Shown piece by piece: positions 7,293 to 17,286 of a DNA stretch of 64,000 nt. Both the position numbers and the translations under genes were made by a program. The notes below the pieces were generated by a model. It was given only the letters and a program-made list of their open reading frames with translations. It ran no database searches and had not been told where the DNA came from. The DNA is from Trichomonas vaginalis G3 (taxonomy: Eukaryota > Parabasalia > Trichomonadida > Trichomonadidae): assembly GCF_026262505.1 (NCBI RefSeq), contig NC_067204.1:124001-188000 (forward strand). The letters run 5' to 3'. Each line of letters opens with the position of its first letter. Position 1 is the stretch's first letter.

Positions 7293-8440
7293 ATATTATC
7301 CTTAGAATCCACACTAGAATATATTTAAATCAACTTTTAAAAAAGTTCGAATCCTGCGCGTCTCACTTTTTAAATTTTCGAAAAGGAAAATTATATTCTC
7401 CTAAAATGAAAACAATTTTCCGAATTGACATCCTTATGGTGAGTTAACATACGCAACAGTTTTGAAAAAAGTTCCATATTCTTATTAAAATGTTACAATT
7501 TTCAAACAAATTTCAAGAAATACTCTCAAAAAAGCATTCAAAGAAATCGGTGGTACACCAAAAATTAAAAGTGGTCCTCCACAAGAGGAATTAACTCCAG
7601 AATTAATTTTGAAGGTTCAGAATTCTTATGAAAATTACAAATGTGGGGTTCAAAAATTGTATTGGACTCTCAATATGAATCCAAAACAATTTCAAATCAG
7701 TTACAATGCAGTTATTAAGGCAGCAAAATTTCTGGGAATTTACAAAGAAAAAGATAAAAGTAATCCAAAAGCATATTATGTGGATTATGAAGCAATTCTT
7801 CCAAATACAATCTGGCATGTGGATATTCATTTTTTGAAAGAACCAGAAACTTTACCGGTTTATGGAATAATTGATGACAAAAGTCGTTATTTGTTAGCAT
7901 TGAAATTGCTTCGTAACAAAAGTTCAACAGAAACTTCAAAAGTGGCAATTGCAACAGTTCAAAAATATGGAGCACCTTTCTGTTTCTGGTCAGATAACGG
8001 TAAAGAAAATGAGGGAGAGTTCACAAAATTTTTGAGTACTTATGACATTCAAATCAGAAAATCAGCTCCATACATGCCACGTCAAAATGGCAAAATTGAA
8101 CGCCTCTGGCCATCACTGGACAAAAATGCTCCAAAGTCTTCAGAATTTGAGAGCATCAATCAGGAATTGGAAGAATTCAGGCAAAAATACAATGACATGC
8201 CACATGGCGCTCATCCAAAAATTGGAGTTCGACCATACACTCCAAGAGAGGTTTACAACAAATTTAAGAAATGGACCAAGGATGATAAACCGCTCTGGAA
8301 AAAATGTGTTAATAAGCAGTGGGAAGTTGAAGAGATTCCAAACTATTGAAATATTCTATATTTTTTTCAAAAATTCTCATTCAAATTTGAATTTGGTTTT
8401 CAAAATTATGAATAAACATTATTTTTATTAAACTTGATTT
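7292..8440 (+). mobile_element. IS481EU-like DNA transposon copy 1 (5'-truncated)
   Basis: A transposase gene with an IS481-type DDE core occupies most of this segment. The sequence ends in AT-rich DNA (ATTATGAATAAAC) resembling the end of the second copy (ATTACGAATAAATG at about 12014). IS481EU is a superfamily of eukaryotic transposons described mainly from T. vaginalis. I could not define terminal inverted repeats, and the 5' part of the gene is degraded or missing. Confidence 0.55.
7489..8349 (+). pseudogene. IS481EU-like DDE transposase, N-terminally truncated
   Basis: The frame is open from 7489 without a convincing ATG; a TAA lies just upstream. The first ~85 codons form a basic helix-turn-helix-like region (SRNTLKKAFKEIGGTPK, then SYNAVIKAAKFLGIY). 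The rve/DDE core follows: IWHVDIHFL supplies the first Asp, WSDNGKENEG the second, NGKIERLW the Glu. Spacings are D-x56-D and D-x34-E, so all three catalytic residues are present. A C-terminal HPKIGVRPYTPREVY block is typical of IS481/IS3-like integrases. The only defect seen is loss of the N-terminus, so the protein is probably inactive. It is only distantly similar to the gene at 9639-12012, so these are separate families rather than a recent duplication. Confidence 0.75.
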
Positions 8441-8715
8441 TTAGCTCTGAAGAATCAAAAGAATTTAGCGAGAAAGAATATGCAGCTCACATAGGGGTAG
8501 ATAAAGATATATCTCGAAAAAAATTGAATTTATTGTAAAGAATGAAGAAGTTCATTTTAAGATTGAGTTGATTTTCAACCAAAACGAGAGAGCATGCAGG
8601 CAAATGAAATTCGAAAAGTGAAAGGAATGACATATGCAAAAGAAAAGATTCAAATAACGCAAGCGAAATATAGATCAGTTAAAATCAGAATAAAATTTCG
8701 ATCTTTTCTACAGGG

Positions 8716-8898
8716 AACTAAAGGCTATGAGGCCCTAATATATAATCAGTGCCTCATAGCCTTTAGTTTGTTATTAAAAACGAGAAAACTTGTTCGAAAT
8801 GATAAACAATTTCGAACAAGTTTTCTCGTTTTAAGGAGGGAATTGTTCCTTATGATGCATACATTATAAATATATACATCATAAGGAACAATTCCCTC
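8716..8898. repeat. solo chain of three abutting hairpins
   Basis: Three long near-perfect palindromes follow each other: 8716-8768 (AACTAAAGGCTATGAGGC arms), 8777-8832 (AAAACGAGAAAACTTGTTCG arms, nearly perfect) and 8836-8898 (GAGGGAATTGTTCCTTATGA arms with an AT-rich centre). Arm length is ~22-27 bp with short loops. They belong to the same class of structures as the hairpin chains in the arms at 13.37-18.39 kb: the third resembles the 13586-13640 unit. No inverted partner is present in the window. Confidence 0.8.
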
Positions 8899-9638
8899 TA
8901 GATAGCTAGGAAACCATAAATTAACTATTAATCTTTGAGATATTTTTTTATTGAGGTTAATACGTTTTTCTAAATAATTAAAATGTAAAATTTTGATTGT
9001 GAACTCATCTCTAATATTTTGGCTCCTTAATATATTTGAATCATGATCTTTGAGAAGAGTTCTCAAAAGTATTCACAAAAGCTATTTTTCCTTGAAATTT
9101 AAAAATCCTGTTTATCATATATTACCGAATTCAATTCCCTACATATTTCAAAATATTCTATGAACATTTCAATTTTTGAAAAAACATATTTTTTCCAAAT
9201 ATATTTATTATCATATTTCTAATAATATTTCCTAAAGCGTCACTTTTTACTTCCTCGACGATTATTTCCCTCTCAAAAAATTCAACAGCTTACATTTTGA
9301 CAGAACTTAATATGTAACAAAATCTTCTAAAATTTTTATTTTAATTTAATTTGACACATAACCATCCTTTTAATTTTCGATTCAAATCCTTATCCTCTTC
9401 ATTATTTTTCAATAATTTTTTATCGTAATTTGTAAAATTCGTTCTTTTATAGCTGTTTAAATAATCCAAAACCATGATATTTATTATTGTTAATTATTCC
9501 TAATCATGTTTTTTCCATTAATTTTAATTTTTTATTTTCTGAACCATTTAAATTAATTTTGTTAAGAATATTTTTCAATATAGACTTCTGAAATAATTAA
9601 ATTATTCTCAAATTCTCACAAATTATTTCATTTCAAAT
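8899..9638. other. AT-rich stretch without a recognisable gene
   Basis: About 740 bp of very AT-rich sequence between the hairpin chain and the second IS481EU-like gene. No sustained coding frame, RNA gene or clear repeat was seen. It probably includes the 5' non-coding part of the second transposon. Confidence 0.6.
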
Positions 9639-12012
9639 TTGTTTAAAATGAATTTGTACACCTTAGTTGATTCAGCTTGGCTTGAAACAGCTCTAGCACA
9701 GATTCAAAGGCGCACACCGTTAGCCATTGTTCTCACAAATGTTCCATTAGTCAACAACACTATTCGTTCATCAATTAACAAGATAACATTTTACAAAGCT
9801 CTCATATGTAATAGACTAATTACTATTGAAGAGTACTTACATCATACATACAAACTTCAAGAGTTTACTACTTTCTACATTAAATATAATAATCGACTCT
9901 ACGAGTGTTCATCCATTTTGAAACACAGAGATGACACTCTCCTTACCGATTATTTGATATTACAAAGTTCAAACGACTCTCGTATACAGGAAGAACCCTC
10001 ATCAGCCAGCACTCCTCTACAACGCCAGCTTTCATCAGCCAGCACTACCAACTCTGTTCCACAGCAACAGCTCTCAACAGCCAACGCTCCTCTACAAAGC
10101 CCACTTTCTGCCAACACCCCGCCACAACGCCAGCTCTCTGCCAACGCTCCTCTTCAACGCCAGCTTTCATTAGCCAGCAGTACCAACACTCCCCCACAGC
10201 CACAACTCTCTGCCAGCACTCCCCCACAACGCCAGCTCTCTGCCAACTCTCTTCCACAGCAACAACTCTCTGCCAACACTCAGACACAACTCCAGCTCTC
10301 GGCCAACTCTCTTCCACAGCAACAACTCTCTGCCAACACCTCGGCGCAGCAACAACTCTCTGCCAACACTCGCCCACAACGCCAGCTCTCTGCCAACTCT
10401 CTTCCACAGCAACAACTCTCTGCCAACACCCAGACACAACTCCAGCTCTCGGCCAACTCTCTTCCACAGCAACAACTCTCTGCCAACTCTCTTCCACAGC
10501 AACAACTCTCTGCCAACACCCAGACACAACTCCAGCTCCCGGCCAACTCTCTTCCACAGCAACAACTCTCTGCCAACACTCGCCCACAACGTCAGCTCTC
10601 TGCCAACTCTCTTCCACAGCAACAACTCTCTGCCAACACCCAGACACAACGCCAGCTCTCTGCCAACACTCATCTTCAACGCCAGCTCTCTGCCAACACT
10701 CATCTTCAACGCCAGCTCTCTGCCAACACTCATCTTCAACGCCAGCTCTCTGCCAACACCTCGGCACAGAATCAACTCTCTGCCAACACTCCCCCACAGC
10801 AACAGCTCTCTGCCAATACTCAGCCTCAGTCTCACCCATCTGTGTCTATTCCCCTTAAGCGCGGGAGACCCAAAGTTAATGTACCAAAAGATCTTAAGGT
10901 AACTATTAGAAACCTAATTGAGCAGCATGGCCATCTTGGAATAATCTCCGCCTATAACCAAATAAATAAAGATATCGAATATGCCAAATCTCATTTTGAG
11001 GCATTTTTGGACATGAAGACGGGTATTGTTCCACAGCCAACGCCTACCCAAACATGGTTCACCGCTATTGAACGTTTTAAGCCCCTGAATCAAATTTCTT
11101 CCACAATTTCTTCCGGACTTATGATTGAAGAGTCTCCATTATCATTTCCATCTGAGCTGAGGAACATTAAATATCTTACAAACCCTCTTCCACATCCCCC
11201 CTCAAGACATATGGTAGAAAGAGCTTTTAGAGAGCTAGGCTTGGCACGTCCAAGGGGACCCTATCGGCCAAAAGGAAAGACAAGATACTTAGCTGCCTTT
11301 CCTAACCAAATATGGCACGTTGATATCCACTTTCTTGGCAAAAACAGAAGTCAGATTCTTTATGCTGTGATTGATGACTGTACAAGGCTCATCATAGAAT
11401 GGCAGCATCTTTCGTCAAAACATGCTAGCCAAACAGTGAAAGTAATTAAGAGAGCAATAGCCCGTTATGGACCACCACATACAATTTGGTCCGATAATGG
11501 CGGCGAGAATAAAGGCGAGTTCCTAAAGGCTATGAGGGTTCGGGGGATCAATAATGTATATATTGTCCCCCATTGCCCATACCAAAATAGAGAGCAGAGA
11601 GTTGTCATGGGCAAAGATTCAACAATGGGTTGAGTACTATAATGCTAAACCTCATCTAGCATTACCAACTCATTATGTGAATGGAAAACAATTTCACTAT
11701 AGCCCATCTGAAATGTGGAAGAAACTTCCAATTTGGAAGAGGGGAATGCCGGCAAAATGGATTGTGGATAGAGTCTCTCAAGATTTTCTTCCAGGTTCAC
11801 TTATGGCCAATGAGATGCCAGAGCTCCAAGGAATCGAAGAAGATGAATGGGAAAAAGAAGGCGAGGAAGTTGAAGAAGAAGAAAATAAGGCGAATCCGTT
11901 TGAAATAGAAGAAGATAGTAATGAAGAAGATGAATACGAAGTAAATTATGAAGAAGAATATCAAGAAGATTATGAAGACCCTTATGAAGAAGATTATGAT
12001 GATTCATTTTAA
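9639..12012 (+). pseudogene. IS481EU-like transposase with minisatellite linker, one frameshift
   Basis: The long frame encodes, in order: a ~120-aa N-terminal domain (MNLYTLVDSAWLETALAQIQ onward); a Q/L/S/A/P-rich linker of ~285 residues; an AT-hook-like KRGRPKV; a basic spacer; an IS481-type core with IWHVDIHFL (Asp 1) and WSDNGGENKG (Asp 2, again x56); and after a frame change near 11.59 kb the KIESRELSW block (Glu) with a C-terminal domain. The protein ends in a very acidic Glu/Asp/Tyr tail (EEEYQEDYEDPYEEDYDDSF). The frame change lies just after HCPYQN, where copy 1 has RQNGKIER, so a few bases seem to be missing next to the catalytic Glu. Otherwise the gene looks full length (~790 codons), implying recent inactivation or a sequence error. 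Confidence 0.75.
10000..10845 (+). repeat. 30-bp coding minisatellite (QLSAN-x5 decapeptide)
   Basis: About 28 copies of a 30-bp unit in frame, encoding QLSANSLPQQ, QLSANTQTQL, QLSANTHLQR and related decapeptides. The QLSAN half is nearly fixed while the other half varies in blocks, indicating unequal exchange of multi-unit segments. Long open frames on the minus strand here are shadows of this low-complexity sequence. Confidence 0.9.
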
Positions 12013-12059
12013 TATTACGAATAAATGTCACTTTTTTCTATTTTTGACACGCAAAGTTG

Positions 12060-12329
12060 TCACTTTTCTGTCAAACCGTTTTTATCGTTTTCGTATATAA
12101 CAGGTTCATAAACTTTCGGTGGTCCATAAACAACTTGAATTCCATCATCGGATGGTGTAGCTTCTGTTACAATTTCTCTTGTACTAAATTCTGAAGGTTA
12201 TGGTTTCGGTTCTGTATCACGTGAATTTACATTAACTTGAACATTCTGTAATATTTTACTTTTGTCCTGGTTAACACTGTATCCAAATATTACTTCTCCT
12301 TTTGCACTCGTTGTTGGTCTATGCCTCAT
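12060..12329 (-). pseudogene. ~89-codon frame of the two-ORF element, interrupted once
   Basis: From an ATG at 12329 the frame reads MRHRPTTSAKGEVIFGYSVN and ends in the terminal repeat with NDKNGLTEK then TGA. It is interrupted once. The second half is acidic with Pro/Tyr (DDGIQVVYGPPKVYEP), similar in flavour to the C-terminus of the neighbouring 338-aa protein. Family unknown; it lies 56 bp downstream of the 338-aa frame on the same strand. Confidence 0.4.
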
Positions 12330-12385
12330 CTTTTTATTTGATTGTGATTAAAAAAATATAATTATTAAATCATTTAATTAAGTTT

Positions 12386-13402
12386 TTAATACTCGTAATA
12401 AGCTTGTGGATGGATATTTGATGGGGGAGCTGGTTCATCATCTTCATCAAAAGCTTCATTTTCAAGTTGTCTTGCCCTTGCTTCATCCCAACTATCAGCA
12501 TCATCACCATTTCTATAATTGTTAACATCTGCTGTTAATGGAACTTCTTCAAACTGTTGTCTTGGTCGTGGTGGTGGTGCAGCTTGTCTTGCGGAAAGTG
12601 GAGCCATTTGTCTTGGAATACTCATTTGCCCTGGTGATGGGGGCATTGGAAGTTCTTGTTTGACACGTTTACGTTGTGGAACAGCTCCGCCGGATGGACT
12701 TACAACACCTGGCATGTAATATTGTGAAATACGTCCAATGAAATCAACACCTGTATTAAATGAGAATTTCTGATTAGAACCAACGACTTTAGCAGCATAG
12801 TTAAGAGCAGCCATGCAAACATTTACAATTTGATCTCTATTTGCTGATCTAAAGTTATTGACAAGATTCATAACAACCTGCTGAGCAGCATTCTTAAATG
12901 TCTTTGAGCTCTCAAATGATTTCCTTCTTCTTTCAGCCTTTTCATCAACTTCATCCTTTGATCCACCTCTTGTTCCGATTTCATTTTGTGCCTCTATCTT
13001 GAAACTGTTCATACCATATTCCCTATTTAATGATCTATAAACAGCTAATTTAACAAGAGCTAAATATGCTAGATTTCCACCTTGAGATTTAGACTTCGCT
13101 TTATTAAATGCTTTCGCTTTCTTAATTTCTGGTTCATCCTTTGAATTCTTTTGCCATCCATAACTTGCAAATAGTTTTTCAACTAAGCTTTTATTTGCAT
13201 CACAAGTAGCTTTATAAATTGCATCATTAAAGAATTTCTTTGCTGAAACATCTTTTGTATTCTGAAGTGCTTCACCTAAACGACCTGTTAATGGATATAC
13301 ATAAGCTGGATTACCAGTACCATCATCAGTAACAGTTAAGTATTTCTCTTTGAAATCTTGGAATGAATGTTGTAAACGAAAACGATAAAAATGGTTTGAC
13401 AA
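12386..13402 (-). CDS. 338-aa protein of unknown family, start in terminal repeat
   Basis: A long uninterrupted frame. Its first residues (SNHFYRFRLQ) are encoded by the terminal repeat, and there is no ATG there: the apparent start codon is TTG, with a TAA a few codons further up. So the true N-terminus may have been replaced when the hairpin-chain arm joined here. Residues ~100-225 are basic and helical (KAKAFNKAKSKSQGG, ERRRKSFESSKTFKNAAQQV), residues ~230-280 are Pro/Arg/Gln-rich (PPSPGQMSIPRQM, APPPRPRQQF) and the C-terminal ~50 are acidic, ending NIHPQAYYEY. No domain is recognised. The composition suggests a nucleic-acid-binding protein with a disordered acidic tail. Confidence 0.55.
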   Translation of the reverse strand: MSNHFYRFRLQHSFQDFKEKYLTVTDDGTGNPAYVYPLTGRLGEALQNTKDVSAKKFFNDAIYKATCDANKSLVEKLFASYGWQKNSKDEPEIKKAKAFNKAKSKSQGGNLAYLALVKLAVYRSLNREYGMNSFKIEAQNEIGTRGGSKDEVDEKAERRRKSFESSKTFKNAAQQVVMNLVNNFRSANRDQIVNVCMAALNYAAKVVGSNQKFSFNTGVDFIGRISQYYMPGVVSPSGGAVPQRKRVKQELPMPPSPGQMSIPRQMAPLSARQAAPPPRPRQQFEEVPLTADVNNYRNGDDADSWDEARARQLENEAFDEDDEPAPPSNIHPQAYYEY

Positions 13403-14467
13403 AAAAGTGGCACTTTACATGGCAAAAAATCGAGCCTTACTTTTGAGATACTTGAGATTGAAACTGAATCTTATGAGGCGGTGATCTTGAATCACTACCT
13501 CATAAGGTTCAGTTTCATATAAAATTTGTTGCAATTTGTTATTCTTTTGCAATTATTTCTTATAAGATTTTACATCTTTTAGCGGGGAATGTTTGTTATC
13601 ATGTATATATTATAAATATCTACACGATAACGAACATTCCTCACTAAATTACTGAGAAACTTTGAGGAAATATCGAACAATTTCCTCAAAGTTTCTCAGA
13701 TTTATATAGATAACTAGAGTCCCCTAGGCACTGATTCTGGTTCAGTACCTAGGAGGCTCAAGTTCTCTAACGAACTGATAAAATGTTTTTAAATTTTTGG
13801 ATATTGCTACCTGTGAAGCACTGACTTCAAGTCAGTACCTCACAGGTAGCAATTACATTGAAATATGGGAGAAACTTTGTCCGAATGTTAGACTATTCGG
13901 ACAAAGTTTCTCCCATTTGTAGTGGAGATGGAAGGCTTTGAGGTATATTATATTAATGTATACCCAAAGCCTTCCATCTCCACTTGAAAGTGTCCAAACT
14001 TTGGGTTAATAGTTTGCAATTAACCCAAAGTTTTGGAACTTTCTAGAAGGAATTGCAGGGTAAGAGGTACATATTCATACTATGTACCGCTTACCCTCCA
14101 ATTCCTTCCTTAACATAAACAAATTTGGAGTTAATTGTTTGCAATTAACTCCGGGTTTGTTGACCTCCAAATGAAAATGAAAGGGTAAGAGGTATATAGT
14201 GACCCTATATGCCTCTTACCCTTTCATTCTCATTAATTATGGGAGAAACTTTGGCCGAATGTTAAACTATTCGGACAAAGTTTCTCCCATTTTGCGAAGG
14301 AATTGGAGGCTATGAGATACTGATGAAATGTCAGTAACTCATGGCCTCCAATTCCATCCTGAAACTGATCAAAGTGGATCTTACATGCATTTGAAATTTG
14401 CTATGTAAAGTCCACTTTTTGAGAGAGAGGATTTGACTGCGTCAAATCCTCTTTTTCGTTTACGAGA
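13369..14467 (+). repeat. left arm of 5-kb inverted repeat: chain of ~15 hairpins
   Basis: The whole 1.1-kb arm is repeated in reverse at 17287-18386. Inside it, distinct palindromes abut each other at about 13460-13516, 13586-13640, 13652-13699, 13717-13759, 13803-13853, 13865-13916, 13921-13985, 13986-14043, 14043-14110, 14117-14162, 14169-14235, 14238-14291, 14297-14361, 14372-14421 and 14426-14452. Arms are ~15-27 bp, loops short. Example: CTGAGAAACTTTGAGGAAAT, 8-nt loop, then its complement. Both ends of the arm carry related sequence (GTAAACGAAAA...GGTTTGACA outside; GTCAAATCC...TTTTCGTTTAC inside), so the arm looks like a non-autonomous element of its own. Confidence 0.9.
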
Positions 14468-16035
14468 ACCTGACGAATTGATCCCTCCTCAACCATATCA
14501 AGAGAAACTTCAGTCGAACCTTCTTCAAAGATAGAGTCCATATAGATAGATTGAATGTCTTCAACTGGATTAACGAAAGTTACGTTTGTAATATCAAATG
14601 AATTAATTGCCGGAGATTCGTTGATCTGCGCTCCGTGGACGAATATTTGGTTGAAATAATACCTACCTTTCGGTGTAAAAGCGAAGGCTAAGCACCAAAG
14701 ACCTCCAAAGTCCGATCCAAGGGTATAGTTCAACAACGATCTTGAAAGGATTCCAGCAAAAGGATTGTTGTTGCTGCTGGAAAGGTATTGGAGTGCTTCA
14801 ATACCCTTGCAAAGTCATACGTAGCAATCAGATATCTTGGTTTTATCTGATTCGAACGTGGAAATAAGCTTCTTGAGAATTGCCAAGCAGTCTCTTAAGA
14901 ACTTGATGTTTTCAATATCAATACGCGTATATCTTGAAATTTTGCCTTGATACTTGATAATAAACATACAAATATTATAATCATAGATCCACCTGGTGGA
15001 TACATGCTTTGGACAGAGAGCTCCGATGTCTTCAACATGGATTCTACAAAGAGCTGATATTTCGTGGATATGTTTCACAATTGCTCCTAATGCTACGTCT
15101 TTTGTTGTCATATATTGATAACAATTATGAATCCTGTGGCATAAACACGGGATAAACAAGATTTTGAATAACCTTGGGTCATTTGAGTTGTAGAACGATT
15201 GATTCCATCCTTTCTGAAAACATTTCAATTGCGCTTTATTGCCATCGCAAACTACACTGCTGATCTTAACATCTCTAATGAAGATTCTGTTAAATCCTTG
15301 AGTAAGCGAGTGGATATAATCTTCAGATGTTCCACCATTCATTTGGATTGACTCAACAGGATAGGGCCGCTTGCTTTGCAGAGGATTTGTGAGGGAGAAG
15401 TCCAGATTGTGAAACTGCTGAGTCTTCCCCTCATCAATGGCAACACAGGTACAGGCAAGCTTAGCAAACTCATCAACTTTTGCAACATGGATTGAATTTG
15501 CAATTTGTATCATTGTTTGCCTTAGTTTGTCAGTTGAAATAGGCTGGTATATTTGAGAAGCTAGTTTATCAACATTGATGTTAACATTGTGTAACTGTGG
15601 GAACTTCAATATCATCGAGTCTGCAGTATACATTATAATGGTTTTAACTAGCTTTGTAAACTCTGGGCTTGAGAAGGTATTCAGAGCCAAGTTAAATCTT
15701 CCAGTAAATGTAGCAAGCTGTTCATAGATATCCCCTAACGATATAGGTGTAAGCCCTGTTGCTGGGACGTTTTGATAGTATTGATCGATTGTTTGTTGTG
15801 ATGCTACTTCTCCTGGTGTGCATATGTGCCGTTTGTTTTGGATCCATTTTTTGAAATGATCCTCACGCATTTCTTCCATTGCACAGTGGCATATAGTTCC
15901 GTCAGGACGCTTTACTAGTTCATTGCATTTAACATAATATTTTCCGTACTTGTCGCCTGGTTTTTTATATCTAAGATACTGATGCTTAGTACCGACCTCA
16001 ATGTCTTTATAGTACGTCGGTACTGCATCAATCAT
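14401..16035 (-). pseudogene. hAT-like transposase remnant, C-terminus cut by the left arm
   Basis: The main frame (14815-16035, 406 aa from an ATG at 16035) begins with a Cys/His zinc-finger-like region (C37, C49, C51, H60, H70, C72; BED-type in character). It contains the hAT blocks CVAIDEGKTQQFHN (Asp 201), CDGNKAQ (Asp 264), CLCHRIHN (C297-x2-H300) and STRWIYDY. A second frame at 14401-14736 carries the next part (LWCLAFAFTPKGRYYF), matching LLRFAFGFTPLARK in the other hAT copy at 19978-22110, so there is a frame change in between. The remaining C-terminus, which should hold the catalytic Glu and the dimerisation region, is missing: the frame runs into the arm at 14467 and stops at 14401. 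Confidence 0.75.
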
Positions 16036-17004
16036 TGTTGAAATAATGAAGTGATTACTTAAGCATTTTTATTCTCAATTTGTTTTGAATAAATTCAATT
16101 TTTTAATGCATAATTTTTAAAAATTCTCTAATATACCTTAGATATAGATACATTTATTATCAATTCAAAAATTTCAATATGGTTTTGGGATGGGTAGCCC
16201 ATCCCATATATTCAAATTTTCAATGATTTTGGGTTGGGATTCCCAGACCAGAATAATTTCTAATTATAATTCGTAAAAATATATGTATATCTCATTATTA
16301 CATCATTTAATATATTTTTAGTTAAATAGTCACTATTTTCACAATTTTTATTATTAATTACTGAACTAAACAGGTTTCAAATAGAAAGAGTATAAAAGAT
16401 AAGTGTTTTTCTACATGTGTTTCGATAAGAATTATAATAATTGATGGTTTTTACAGCCAAATTTATTTTATTATTTAAATTTCAATGAAAAAAGATAAGA
16501 ATTTTTTAATAAGAATTTTTTAATAAAAATTTTTTATTAAGAATTTTTTTTGTAAAATTGACACTGGGATGACGATATGGCTGGGATCTTATCCACCCCG
16601 TTCATTTGGGAAAATTGCAGATCTATAATAACAAATATGAATTTAGGATTTCACACTTATTGCCAAATTACAATAATTTCCTAGGGTTGTCCTAATTATT
16701 AGACAAGCTCTGTTGTAAATTATAGAAAGATTTAAGTTTATACATGGCACGATGGGCGCTACTTTTTTGGCGCCAGCGGCGCCGACCGCGCCTCTGGTGG
16801 CTCCCACTGGTGGGGAGGAGACGATAGAAAAAGATATAAATTTTACTAAAAAATTGAATTTTGGAAATTCTTTTGATTTTTTTGAATGATTTACGAAGAG
16901 ATTGAACACATTTTGTACTATGAAATATCGTTATTAATAAATTTACTTCTTAAACATCTATTAAAATGCAATTTTGAATATTTTTATGATTTTTTTTGAC
17001 CCGA
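16036..17004. other. AT-rich spacer inside the inverted repeat, with short GC-rich islands
   Basis: No convincing gene. It holds a GGGATGGGTAGCCCATCCC palindrome (~16197-16215), a run of AATAAGAATTTTTT-type repeats (16495-16548) and a GC-rich island at 16748-16815 (GGCGCCAGCGGCGCCGACCG, then CTCCCACTGGTGGGGAGG). The phrase CCCACTGG-GGGAGG recurs at about 17020 and 17088 as CCCACTGGGAGGGG and CCCATTGGGAGGGGG. Confidence 0.6.
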
Positions 17005-17280
17005 TCACTTGCGCCCGCGCCCACTGGGAGGGGCGCTTGTAAAGTATTCAAAAATCAATGTAAACATTTCAATTTTTGCTCCCACCTCCCATTGGGAGGG
17101 GGCATATATCTTGTAGCGTTCAAGTTCAAGTGATGAAAGTGCATAAGAAAGCTCCTTAATCATACCGATAGAAACAGCATTAGGGGTGCCAAATGGCGCT
17201 CGGTGATGTTTCCCATAAAAGCTTAATTTCAGGTATCCATAATCATAACCTGTCAGACGCAATAATTCATTAGCACACAA
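17005..17280 (-). pseudogene. gene fragment abutting the right arm, family unknown
   Basis: A ~90-codon frame runs leftwards from the arm boundary (CANELLRLTGYDYGYLKLSF, then GKHHRAPFGTPNAVSIGMIK). A TGA precedes it directly and there is no ATG at the start, so it looks like the 3' part of a gene cut off by the right arm, just as the hAT gene is cut at the left arm. I do not recognise the family. The last ~15 residues fall in the GC-rich repeat and may not be native. Confidence 0.35.
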
Positions 17281-17286
17281 TCATCG

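Larger units (their letters stand above)
9600..12053 (+). mobile_element. IS481EU-like DNA transposon copy 2
   Basis: Contains one long transposase gene (9639-12012) followed by ATTACGAATAAATGTCACTT. Terminal repeats could not be fixed with confidence. Compared with copy 1 it keeps a full-length N-terminal region and has gained a minisatellite inside the gene. Confidence 0.55.
12060..13402 (-). mobile_element. small two-ORF element with ~25-bp inverted ends
   Basis: Bounded on the left by GTCAAACCGTTTTTATCG + TTTTCGT (12070-12094) and on the right by the inverted copy at 13376-13400 (one mismatch). Both coding sequences run leftwards and both use terminal-repeat sequence: the 338-aa frame opens inside the right end and the ~89-codon frame terminates inside the left end (ending ENDKNGLTEK). 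The right end is also the outer end of the hairpin-chain arm, so this may be one half of a larger structure rather than an independent element. No transposase is recognised. Confidence 0.5.

Noticed and set aside
10045-10839. Long minus-strand open frames (WQR-, VGREL- and ESC-rich) across 10.0-10.8 kb
   Set aside because: They are antisense shadows of the 30-bp minisatellite, which is free of stops in several frames; the plus-strand frame continues into transposase domains on both sides.
9639-12012. LTR-retrotransposon integrase
   Set aside because: The integrase core is retroviral-like, but no reverse transcriptase, RNase H, protease or gag-like frame is nearby and no long terminal repeats were seen; IS481EU-type DNA transposon fits better.
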